A stretch of DNA of 62,202 nt from Rhizoclosmatium globosum (lineage: Eukaryota > Chytridiomycota > Chytridiomycetes > Chytridiales > Chytriomycetaceae), in NCBI GenBank assembly GCA_002104985.1, contig MCGO01000218.1, positions 1 through 62,202 on the forward strand. Reading direction: 5' to 3'. How positions within the stretch are numbered: the stretch's first letter is position 1; each line of letters starts with the position of its first letter. The position numbers and the translations under genes were made by a program. The notes under the pieces are model-generated. The model did no database searches, was not told the DNA's origin, and saw nothing but the letters and a program-made list of their open reading frames with translations. Of this stretch, positions 1 to 10,685 are shown one piece after another.

Positions 1-1101
1 TTCTCTAGCTCTGTTGTGAGATTGCTTACAACGTCATACAGGGAGCCACAGCGATTCAATATTTTTCACTTCAAATTCATTACAACAACCCAAACGGCCT
101 GACAGGAGTTGTAGATAACAGCGGAATGAAGGTTAGCTCCATATTTTTGTGGAATATGGCTATTAAATCCTTCAAATAAGCTCTACTACACCTCCCAACT
201 TCGCAAGAACGATTTGGGGATATTACAGCTCGGAAACATGAACATAAACATTCCTGGAAACTCTCCCAATTACACATCAACAACGTGGAATGTCTGTGCA
301 TCCACCTGCACAAAGCAGTTCCCCAGGAACTTGACTGTCGTTTCTGTCGCTTTCCACATGCACACCCTCGGATTCAACATATCCACGCGCCAAATCCGCA
401 ACGGTTTAGAAATCACGCCATTAGGAATTCGCAACTATTACGACTTTCGTGAGTCCTTTCTCCCCTCCTCCACAACTCAACAAACCTTCACCTCCAACAG
501 ATTCCAATCCGCAGTCCCCCCAATAGACCAACCGCCGTCATTTCCCCCGGTGACGCCTTAATCACAAGTGCACCTACCTCCCACGAAAGATATCCGCTCA
601 AACGCCAACAACATTCGGAGAATCAACATCCGACGAAATGTGCTTCAACTTTGTAACCTATTACCCCGCGATGGAAGGAATCGAGTTCTGCCACAGCGAC
701 GCGAACGATCCGTATGGGGTTTGCGGGAGTAACGCGAGGTTCGCGAATTCAACGTCGTTGCCGCAGATGTTTCAGGATGGGTTGATTGTTCCTGTTTCGT
801 TGCCGAGTTTTTTGCCTTATTCCGCGCCGGTTTGTAAGCCCTCGGATTCAAGAATTTGCTGGCTGTGACGTCGAGTGGGGAAGTGTTTGGTTGGGATGCT
901 TTGGTTGGAATGTTGCTCTTATTATAAACGTTTATTTAGAATCTTTATTCTGGAAAATAGATAGTAGAAAAGAAGCCCTCGGATGTCAAGAATTTGCTGG
1001 CTGTGACGTCGAGTGGGAACGTGTTTGGTTGGGGATTGCTTTGGTTGGATGTTGCTCTTATTATAGCCGTTTATTTAGAATCTTTATGTTCTGGAAAATA
1101 A
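1..1101 (+). pseudogene. 3' part of a DBH-like copper monooxygenase gene, damaged
   Basis: This is the C-terminal half of a copper type II ascorbate-dependent monooxygenase (DBH/PHM/MOXD family), cut by the window edge. By alignment with the paralogs at 10686 and 12814 the exons are about <1-131, 181-448 and 501 onward. The copper-site motif FHMHTLG and the DEMCFNF methionine region are both present. Two compensating frame breaks occur in the third exon, near 530 (AVISPGDALI is in another frame) and near 570 (before CTYLP). An in-frame stop at 6-8 precedes the conserved IQYFSLQIHYNN stretch, so either an intron ends near 41 or the start of this piece is decayed. The hydrophobic C-terminal tail is duplicated. 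Read straight through the gene stops at 868, whereas the intact tail frame in the second copy ends at 1101. Family call is strong; loss of function is likely but could partly be sequencing error. Confidence 0.7.
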
Positions 1102-1112
1102 ATAGTAGAAAA
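836..1112 (+). repeat. Direct tandem duplication, period 137 bp
   Basis: Two adjacent copies (836-972 and 973-1112) start with AAGCCCTCGGAT and end with AATAGTAGAAAAG-like sequence. The second copy keeps an open frame for the protein tail (SDVKNLLAVTSSGNVFGWG, then a hydrophobic helix and a stop at 1099-1101). The first copy has small indels that break that frame. Confidence 0.9.
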
Positions 1113-1230
1113 GGAAAAAGAATGGTATCAATTACGTGATTCATTTTCATTCGCTGAATTTGGTTTGTAGGCTGCTGGCTTTTAGCTGAATCTCGCGGTG
1201 AATCAAATTGTTGCATTTGTCGCATATGTG

Positions 1231-4200
1231 TCAAAGCTCGAACTGTAAGTGTTGTGACGTGGGTCGAGATACGTTTCTTCCCGTAGGAGCTCTCAGCGAT
1301 TGTATTCCTACGTGATGATTTGCACCGGGTACTAACAAGACTGGGTCGGCATGAAGATGCGTGTTCGAATGAATGAAGCTTCCAGCCATTGATGGTTTTC
1401 GATTATGTTGTCCAGCTGATGCCATACTGGGCTCAAGACTTCGTACCTGAGATCGAGCTAATATTGATGTACTTTGAGCTTGAGGTAATCAACAAACTTT
1501 GTGGATCCTTGCCACAACGCTCAAATACCATAGGTATCAATGGATCTTTTCGAGTTTTAGGTTTAAATCTTAAGTTAAAATACATTGTACCTTCATATTT
1601 GATTGCCACTTTTATAGCTTTCGCTTCATCTTTGTCAAACTCTTCAGCTTCTTGGCGGAGTCAATGGCAGGTCAAACTTTTTCCATTGGGTCTGCAGGGA
1701 GAAGCATTATTTAGCAGGTGATCATTCGGAACTTACCGCTGAGAAACCATTTTGGATCCAGAATTGTGATGGATGTTTACTTGACTTGCTCCAACATTGC
1801 TTGCCCCTGTACTAATCAAACTTGAATCACTTATTGCTTTTCTAAGTTGACCTTCATGCACTTCAGCTTCGATGTTGTTATCGTCTGTCTCTCGTCACAA
1901 ACGCTGCGAAGAACTGTTTCAGCTCAGCCTCTTTTGCCTTTCTTTGAGCTTTGTTTAATCCTGCTTGTACTTAATCACAAAATTGCATAGCTTAATACAG
2001 ACAACCGAGGGTTATCCCCAAGATTGCTGCTGACAATGTATCATTCAGCTGATGTCTTAATTGGTAGTCGTTTACAGATATTAGAAGCTCCAGGACAAAC
2101 AAAACGAGGCAAACAATTGAGCAGTAAATGTCACCCCGCCGCGGAATAGTTGAACCAGAATATCTCGTTTGGCTGACCAAGGACGAACCGGAAGCCATAA
2201 ACAATAACAGACAGAAGGTGACACCAAGGAAGTTGATGTTTTTCAAGTTGTAGTAGAGGATTAGCATGAACGTTTTAACGACAGAGTCCACATAAATCTG
2301 CCAATCCTCGTCTCGAAAATCAAATTGCTTTCGAAGCATCTGTTGTCATCTGTGAGAACTCAGCGAAACGACAAAACAAATCATACCTTCAATACTTTTG
2401 AATACCGAACACAAAATTTGTGAACGTGCAAACTAACACAAAGCTTACAATGGCTGTGCCCCAATGGCTCTTTTCCCAACAGAAATCATGATAGCTGTTA
2501 AGATAATCCCACTCCAATGTTGACAAACGACAGTCAAATATCTTGATGAGCAACTCCACGCTTGGGTTATACATTATAACGGCATAGTTCGGTAAGAAAT
2601 CAGCAAGAACCATGTGGAAAATTGTCAACTTGAACAACGTTCTTGGAGAGTATTTTTCGATCAGAGCGTATACATAGTTTGTGTAAACCATGCATAGAAT
2701 CCAAATGAAGACTGTGAAATTTAAAATAACGTAGTAAGGATAGAGATCTGGAATGATTCCTAACCAAGACAAACTTCAAGATAAACATTGTGCTGAATCG
2801 CAACTGATCGAGTCATACAGAGATACAAGATTTGAAAGCAAGTTATATACTGTGCGATTATACCAAGGCGGTTTTGAAAGCTGAAGGTAACTTTACCGGC
2901 TTTCCGTGCAGCGGCTTCCTCTTTATCTTCGTCCAAGTCATTATCGTCATCTTCAGAACTTGCTACAACAGAACCAGTTTTGATACTTTGAGTCAAATTA
3001 TTTTCTTTGGTCTCTCCATGTGAACTGCCTCCGTGAGTAAAATATCGGAACATATTAACACCAAACGGAAACAAATTGCAGCATATTAAAGCAGCATAAA
3101 ATACAAGATAGAGTCCGGAGCTTATTGGAGAAGATTTGTATTTGATTGAGTTTTGCCAGAAGGGAATAGCATTGTCCCATTCAAATTCTTCAGTCTCTAA
3201 ATGACAACATTAAAAACGAGTGACATAGCGTGTATAAACTCAACTATTAGCATAGAAATCAACGCGATCAATTTCTACATCCAGCTCATCAGCCACATTG
3301 CGTCGATTACAAGTTATCAACATCAAAGCCTCAATATTTTTCTCGAGAAGCCGGCCTGCAATTGGTACCCCACCATACTCCATATTCTTGATTTGCAGTT
3401 GTATGTTAGAAAAGTAAAAGTAAAAAAAGTACACGAGGGCCTTAATGCGATCACACTCAACGTCGCTTGCCGATTCATCGTAATAGTAGTGCTCCCTCAA
3501 AAGTGCATAAGACAATATAGAAATTGGGTAAGCATTAGGAGCGTTGACATCAAATATTGAAATGTAATTATGCCTGCTGAAAGGCGTCAGTTTCGCAACC
3601 GCTTCCATTCCCGCAACTACGTAATCATTTTCTGGACTTGTGGCCGTTCGGTTTGCATTTATAATGGAGGCTTTCGTCGTGGGGATTCCAAGCAACTTTG
3701 CTTGCGTAATGGTCTCCATTGGAATATATGAAATGGAATATTGGAGTGAATTGAGCATGTACACGAGTTCAATGGCAGAGTTGCCAATGGCGAATGATTT
3801 GGGCCATTTTGGGGTTGAAGTAACACCTATTGTTGAGTAATACTTTTTGGAATACTTGTACACATATGCACCAAGCATAGAATTGGTTGCGGAATTATCA
3901 CCTCTTGCAATGACGTTTATATTTTCAGCAGGCAACGTAACATCTGGATTCAGGGCTTGCAAACTGGGATCGTTCCATTTACTTATGGCACCGCAGAAGA
4001 TGTCTCCCAAAACAGATGCATTCAAATTAAGTTGCTTTTTGGATGGTAATCCTGGAATGCTGGAGAAACATGAGCTTTGTCAAACACACAAAGAAGACTT
4101 ACTTGTAGACAACCCCAAGGGCTCCGCCCATGACTGTAGGATTAAAGATTAGGCGAAAAACCAACAATAATGCGTTACCTGGCATAATAATATTTCCAAG

Positions 4201-4764
4201 GTGAGCGGGTGCCCTTGAATCAACATACTGTGACACATTATTCAATCCAGATCCATCGTCGGGTAAAAAGTACTTCAAATCTCCTTTGGAAACATCTGAA
4301 TCAACACCTCCAAATAAATTATACCCATGGAAAAAATCCGACAGCCCAACAGCATTACTTGCTGGTACATATTCAAAGTCAAACGTGTAACCAGACTGTT
4401 GTTGCAAGATAAAGTTCGAAAAACCAATGAAACTTCTTTGCCACGCGTTTTGCATGAGGATTGACCCTGATGCATTGACGTAGCGATGCGGTTTTTCAGG
4501 GTGGGTGAAGTTTGGGCTTGATTCGTCAACTTTAGCTGAAAGGAAACTTGACACAATCGCTACAGCAGCTATTGGAAGCAATGCAAGCGAAAGAAGTCGC
4601 AATTTAAGCGTCAAAGGAATTCCGTTGGATTCCGAGGTTTTCAACGGCGAGATGTTTCCGTCAGGTTTTAGTTTGGATTCATGAAGGTTACTGTCCTTGA
4701 GTGAAGTCATACAGTTTGGGAAACAAAGAAGATTTTGACAATGGATTGTAAAACAATGGGCCAA
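1231..4764 (-). pseudogene. Decayed PstS-like binding domain / polytopic membrane fusion (paralog of 7085-10411)
   Basis: Reading from 4764 (or the Met at 4710) downward, this matches the intact neighbour exon by exon. It has an N-terminal signal-anchor helix, then a PstS-like substrate-binding domain (GDIFCGAISKWNDPSLQ, LNPDVTLP, then RGDNSATN), then membrane helices. Two small introns near 4137-4182 and 4061-4104 interrupt the region whose spliced reading is VVYNIPGLPSKKQLNLN, and another near 3197-3245 follows FYANS. Lesions: a frame slip near 2767 (between NVYLE and LGIIPDLYPYY), another near 2405 (before the R-Y-S-K-V-L-K exon end), a stop at 1992, a second in-frame stop shortly after, and scattered frame breaks to about 1250. 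Homology to the partner's tail is still readable (KDEAKAIKVAIKYEG, MVFERCGKD, FVDYLKLKV). The 5' binding domain looks intact, so a truncated product is possible. Confidence 0.8.
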
Positions 4765-4886
4765 AATACAATGGCGTTTTGTATCTTCGATTTAATAATC
4801 GATGTCAGAAAATTTATTGAATTGAAATGAGGAAGGAAATTGAAAGTTGGTGATCTAGCCGGACAGCTGTCTTCTGCATTAAATAT

Positions 4887-5885
4887 TCAAGCTTCATTTT
4901 GTGACTGAGGTGGTTCTAACGTGGTGGATTTTGGAGCACTCTTAGTTTCACTGACGGCCTTCGACCTACTTCGCCCACTCACTCTACCTACTGCAGTACT
5001 TTTTTCCTGGACATCATTCCTCCACAAAGCCCATTTCATCGCGCACAAGATGCAATACGTCAAGAAAAAGAGAACATGAGTCATGGTCTGGAACAGCAGC
5101 CAACCCGTGGTCCCAAATGTTGCGAACGAAATTAACGCAAATATTGCTAAAAGAATGGCAGCAATACCGAACTTCGAAATTAGTAGAAATTTGAAGTCCG
5201 CATCTTGAACGTCTCCACACTTTGTTCTCCGCACAAATATGATGAATGCTGTCATCAAGATGGCGTCAATTATAACAGCACAAAGGCCGCTTAGAATTGA
5301 GATAGCAAGTGGAAGGCTAATGGCAAGAAGTCTCACATATTGTGTTGGAATAAACAATCGTACGATGAAAGGGACAATTTGAACAAAGAATATATAAGGT
5401 GATGCTCGAACAACGTGATGAACGAACTTTCCATTGCGCGGAAATACTCTGTCTATTATACCACCTGCTCGTTTCCTTCCAATATGATGGTCAATATTTG
5501 AAAACAACGCTCATATTAAAACATATCCTCACCAAGAGTAATAAATGTATGATGTTTCCATCGCTGCTGTTGAAGTGAACAAGAATAAATTACATCCGAT
5601 GGCACGTCTATCGATGCGAGGATCAATTCCATCTTTGAAGCAATCTATGTCTATTTCAAAACGTTTTCCTTGTGATATCAAAAGTCCCAAGATGGAAGCT
5701 CCGCATAGCAACAGTGCTACGTTGAACGGAGAAAATACGCTTTTAAACCCTCTTTCGCCATCAGTCTTCGCTATGAAAACCAGTAACATAAGAATAGTCA
5801 ACACCGAGACGCCTGTAAACGAGTAGTAGAAGTACGAATACTGACGGAGGGTAACGATGTCTTTGGATACAAGAACAGATGACAT
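4887..5885 (-). CDS. 7TM receptor-like protein, intron-containing divergent member
   Basis: Two exons, 5885-5533 and 5475-4887, joined by a 57-nt GT-AG intron, give 313 residues. Seven hydrophobic helices are visible. The protein shares the marks of the large array further along: a FSPFNV motif at helix 2, YYSWKRAG after helix 3 (split by the intron), an ISKFGIA motif at helix 6 and MKWALWRND after helix 7. The N-terminus is short and lacks the sequon seen in the array members. The C-tail is basic and Ser-rich. It forms a tandem pair with 5971-6969 and lies downstream of that gene on the same strand. No DRY or NPxxY motifs are visible, so it is not a class A GPCR by motif. Receptor function is inferred from topology only. 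Confidence 0.75.
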
Positions 5886-5970
5886 GAATCAATTTTGAAA
5901 GATTTACAAAGAAAATGAGCAATTGAATCCATATTTAAAAAGTATCCCATAAATTCTGTCCAGCCATATT

Positions 5971-6969
5971 TCATGTGATGCTCTTCTGCGGTAAAGTAGC
6001 TGGCATTTTCCGCACTATTGCTCCATCTAGCTCTTGGAGCCCACTTTCTTGATGATGAGAATCGCAAGATGGCGCGGTCTGTCCTCGACTACTTTGCTTC
6101 CGCTTTTCTTCGTTCCAAAGGGCGTATTTCATACCAAAGAGAACCCAAAAGACTCCAACCAAGAATAGTTCCACTAAAAACAGAGGGCCATCCCAGTCAG
6201 TTACAACAAACATTACATAGAAGAGGAGAGAGCAAATAATCAGGAAAACAGAAGCGATTCCATATTTTGATATAATCATAAAGCGTTGATCAGGCTCATG
6301 CGAAGCTGCTTGCTTTGTTTTTTGGACGAATTTGATAAATGCAGATATGAGGATTATGTCTACAGTGACTGTGAGGAGCCCACACATAGACGCAATTATC
6401 GATAAGATTTTGCTCGCTATAATCGTGACTTCACGTGAAGGGAATATCAACCGAGCAAAAAGAGGCAAAAGCTGGAAATAAAAAGCTACGGGGGTGCAAA
6501 GCACAAGGTACCTGATAATCTTTTCAGTATTTGGGAAAACTGCATCAAGAATTGGCCCAGCTCGCTTCCTGCGAACACAGTCTTGTCAGTTGATTTACCC
6601 GTATAAAATTCATTACCAAGAATAGTATAAATACGAAGTTTCCATTGTCGCTGTGAATATATACTTCAGTACGTTGTTGAGCAACGCAGTTCTGTCAAAG
6701 TTATAGTCTGACCCTGACAAACGACATCCTATCATGATTTCATACGTTCTTCCATCCAAAATCAAGAGAGCCATTAAGGAAACAATGTAAGACATTAATG
6801 AGATGTTGAATGGGGAATATCGTGTGTCAACTCTTTCAACTTCGACTATGAACACCAACAGTGCCAGAAGACCAAGAAAACCAAAGCCTCCGGTTCCATA
6901 ATATAGATTCACATAAATTCCAAGAGAGCCATCATATGGTATTTGCGAGGTGGCATTAGATGCCTCCAT
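5971..6969 (-). CDS. 7TM receptor-like protein, intron-containing divergent member
   Basis: Exons 6969-6617 and 6568-5971 are separated by a 48-nt intron in exactly the same place as in the neighbouring gene (between YYSW and KRAG), giving 316 residues. The N-terminus begins MEASNATSQ and so carries an N-glycosylation sequon, consistent with an extracellular N-terminus. Seven helices are visible, with SPFNISLM at helix 2, ISKYGIA at helix 6 and MKYALWNEE after helix 7, followed by a polar Ser/Gln-rich tail. It clearly arose with 4887-5885 by tandem duplication. Both sit between the two binding-domain/membrane fusion genes on the same strand. Ligand unknown. Confidence 0.77.
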
Positions 6970-6987
6970 ATCTCGGAAACACTTTCA

Positions 6988-7002
6988 AACAAGAGATTTA
7001 CG
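6988..7002 (+). promoter_or_regulatory. Recurrent AACAAGAGATTTACG element
   Basis: The 15-mer lies 19 bases beyond the start codon of the minus-strand 7TM gene. It is identical to the copy at 14800 and close to those at 45504, 57681 and 59763. Its orientation here is opposite to the gene, so a promoter role is uncertain. Confidence 0.35.
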
Positions 7003-7084
7003 TTTATTGCTGGCCGAATAAAAGGATACGCCATTGTTGAGAGATATAAAAAAATTAAAATAAGAGAATAGCATCGCCTTTGAT

Positions 7085-10000
7085 CTAATCGTTTTTGGGG
7101 TGGTGCGCAAGAAAGACTTGACTTCCTCCACCATACTCACTGGTTGCCTTTGAAAAAGCGCTGGGCCTCATACCGGCCCCATCTTTAGTCTTTGCAAGAA
7201 CTTGAAACACTTTTCGCTTCAGGTGATCACTATAAGGATATTTAATAACGCGTAATAGACCCCTTATGTACTCACACAAGTTTGTTCACATCTCTTCCAC
7301 ATCTGGAGAACACTAAGGTAATCACAGGATCTGATGGAAAAAAATTCAGCAATTTAAACAAAATTTCAAACAATTTGTGGAAACCTTGGGCTTTGATGGC
7401 AAGTTTAATGGCCTTGGCCTCATCTTTCGTCAGCATATTTGCTTTCTTGGCTTTATCAATGACCGTCTCGATTTTGTTCCAAAAAGCAGGACTGACACTC
7501 TGCTGGCTAGTAACACTGCCGAATTGTCTCGCCACATTACCGCCCTGCACACTCCCAGCGCCTGATTCAGCTGCTGATTTAAGAATTTCGGAGTCATCCC
7601 CATCAAAAGCCGCAAAGAACTTTTTTAACTCCTCCTCCTTCTTTTGCTGTTCAGCTTTAGTCAGTCCCGCTTTATACTTTGCTCTGATGGTAAGGTACAA
7701 AGTTGCACATAGAGCGATAGCCGAGACCAAGACGGCCAAAGAGAGAGGCTGATAAATTGCCGTTCGTTTCTCATAATCATCCTCTTTGACAATAATTTCC
7801 AGAACAAACAGGATGAGATAAACCGCCGCACTGTATAAATAGATTCCACCGCGGAAATAGTTGTACCAGAAGATAGTGTTGGGTTTTCCAATCAATGAAC
7901 AGAGGGAGAGTCCAACGAGAAGTACAAACGTAAGACCTAAGAAATACACATTCGGAATGTTGAAGTAGAGGATAACCATGAAAGTTTTGGCCACTGAGTC
8001 TACGTATATACACCATTCCTCATCGATTAGGTCGAATTGCTTTCGCAGATGCTGTAATACTGGCTTAATGAAATTGATGTCAAGAAAACTTCAATACCTT
8101 CAAAATCTTGCTAAATTTAACCACAAAGTTCGTGAACGTACAAACGAGAACAATCGCCACGATTGCCATGGACCAATGCGCTCCTTCCCAACACGTGCCT
8201 ACTAATTCGCTATGATATTCTCCATGGTGCGTGGACAATCGACAGTCAAATACTTTGGAAAGCATTTCGACACTTGGATTGTAGAAAATGACGGCAAAGT
8301 TGGGCAAAAACTCCGCAAGGAATGCATGAAACTTTGTGAGACTCATGAGTTTTTGCGGATAATACGTTTCCATGATCCCGTGTCCGTAAATTGTATAAAA
8401 CATGCATACGATCCAAATGAGGACAGAAAAGTTGAGGAGAAGGTAGTAAGGGAACCAATCGAAGATCAACCCGATATAACTGATGATGTCCAAGTAAATG
8501 TTCTTTTGAATCACGGTGGATCGCGTCAAGCAGAGATACAAGACTTGAAAACATGTGAAAAACTGGGTGACGATTCCCAATACATTTTGCAATGTGAATG
8601 GAATCTTGCCAGCTTCCCTCGCTGCTTGTAGTTCTTCTTGCTCTTTCAGATCTTCCAACTCGTCTTCGTCGAGCTCCTCGTGAGGAACCGAATTTCGTTT
8701 TATGTTTTCGCCAGTTTGAACTTCACTGTCGTCAGTATGCGAGGAAGAGTGTTCGGAGAGGTATCGCTTCATATTTGAAGCAAACGGAATGGCGTTACAA
8801 AGGATAAGACTTGCGTAGAATAGTATGTACAGGAATGAGCTTATCGGTGATGCAGCAAACTTGTCGTGATTGTTCCAAAACGTCACCGAAGTCTCCCATT
8901 CATATTCGCTTGTTCCTATGTGCATTTGTTAGAAGTGTTGGTTGAAGAAAATGGTTCCTCAACTGTTGGTGTAGAAAGCAACTTTCTCTAAATCACCCAT
9001 CAGCTCTTCCATTACGTTGCGACGATTACAAGTAATCAAATTAAGCGCCTGTAAATTTTTCGACAAGGCGGTACCAGCAATAGGGACAGCTCCAATATTC
9101 GTAATATCTTGGGAAACTTTGGTGTCAGTGAAGAAGAATTGGAAGAAATAGACCATCGCCTTCACTCGATCGCACTCAGATTGGTTTCCAGGGCTGAAAT
9201 AGTAATAATTTTCTCGTAAAAGCGTGTGAGATACGACGGTGATTGGATAAGCACTTGGTACGTTAATGTCAAATGGTAACATAAAATTGTGTCGAGTGAA
9301 GGGAAGATTAGACGTCATGCCTTCTATCGCTGCAATCACATTGGTTGGCTGTGGAGCGCTGAGGGTCTGGTTCGCATTGATGACGAGTGCGATACTAGCA
9401 GGCAAACCCAGTGTCACAGCTTGTTTCACAGTTTCTATCGCTATATAAGCTATTGCATATCGTAGCGTAGAAAGTGTGTAAACCATCTCAATCGCGGTAT
9501 ATGCCAACGTCGTCCCTTTCGGCCATTTTGGGAAAGCAGAAGCACCAACCATTTTTTTGAAGGTAGTTGAGTACTTTCCGAGATACAGACTAAGTATTAA
9601 GTTTGTGGGCGTAACATCTCCTCGCCTAAATATTGATTTCATTCATCCATCAGTCAATGCGGCGATAGATAAACACTGTCATCACATACCCAATCACTCG
9701 AATGGTTTCGTTTGGCAAATCAACGTTGGGGTTCAGAGCCTTTATTGCCGGATCATTCCACATTGTTATCGCTTGACAGAAAATGTCGCCCAACACTGGT
9801 CCGTTCAGAACCAACTGCTTGTCCTTTGGGAAACCTGGAATATTGAACGCGATTCCAACAGCTTGGCCAATAAACGGGATCAAAATATTTCCATAATGGG
9901 CAGGAACTCGAGGATCGATGTACTTCGTTGCATTTGAAGGCAGACTATCGTCATCTGGAAGAAAGTACTTTCCATCGTCAGCAGATACATCAACGTCAGT

Positions 10001-10411
10001 TGCAGCAAAAAGATTATAGCCCGCAAAGAATTCAGATTGACTAAGTGTGTTAGATCCTGGCCGGAAATCCAAATCAGGGATATATGACGACTGTTGCTGA
10101 AGAAGATATTCCTCAAAGCGAGAGAACCCGGCCTGGTAATAGTGCGTAATCAATGAAGAACCCGACGCGTTTATTAAAAGATGAGGAATCGAATTGTGGC
10201 TGATATTCGGGACTGATTCATGGACTCGCGAAGAGAGAAGAGCGCAGATGAGTGCAATAGCCGAAAGTGGAAGTACCGTAAGCATCGCAATACGAAACTG
10301 CAAAAGAACAGGTGGTTTTGGAGGCTTTGACTGGTCTCGAGTCAAGGTTCCACCTGGCTTCGACTGTTTGGAACCAGCGACAGAGGACACGTGCGGCTCC
10401 CCAGATCCCAT
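7085..10411 (-). CDS. PstS-like periplasmic-binding domain fused to a polytopic membrane protein
   Basis: Five exons (10411-9690, 9625-8964, 8915-8098, 8051-7276, 7229-7085) give about 1040 residues; the summed length is in frame. There is one N-terminal membrane helix (about residues 40-63). It is followed by an extracellular type II periplasmic-binding domain of the phosphate-binding PstS kind, with FNIPGF, GDIFCQAITMWNDPAIKALN, LPNETIRVIGRGD and later PITVVSHTLLREN. After that comes a helix, an acidic Asp/Glu-rich cytosolic loop, and about seven more helices. A charged C-terminal tail (KKEEELKKFFAAFDGDD, Ala/Gly/Ser-rich, then YGGGSQVF) ends the protein. The phosphate loop, RSDGSGTT in bacterial PstS, here reads RGDVTPTN, so the ligand may not be phosphate. 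The architecture suggests a solute receptor or channel; function is inferred. The start at 10411 is the first ATG of the open frame. It is divergent from the monooxygenase gene at 10686. Confidence 0.8.
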
Positions 10412-10685
10412 TTTATACACGAGAACAACGGTGTTTGAGCGATTGTGCGTTTGTGGGGTGGTTAAATTTTAACAATAGAAGGGTCTGAAATGGAAATCAC
10501 TGAGGATCCATGCATTTCGGACCATTCGCATTGAGCTTTCCTGACGTGTTCTCGTGACATTTAATTTGTCATCATTTGATTTCGTCAACAAGTCAACAAG
10601 TTCGATCCAACTTTGACAGTTTTCTCAGTTGTGGGAAAGACAGCAATTCAATCCCGTCACCAAAAAGTGAATCCAAGTTCCAACC

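Noticed and set aside
786..1139. Plus-strand frame of 117 codons with a repeated sequence
   Set aside because: It is a shifted frame running through the 137-bp tail duplication; the real tail is in another frame.
6480..6530. A second intron in the 7TM gene at 5971-6969, from a GTACC-type donor near 6513
   Set aside because: Reading through gives KIIRYLVLCTPVAFYFQ in frame and matches the sister gene, which has no intron there.
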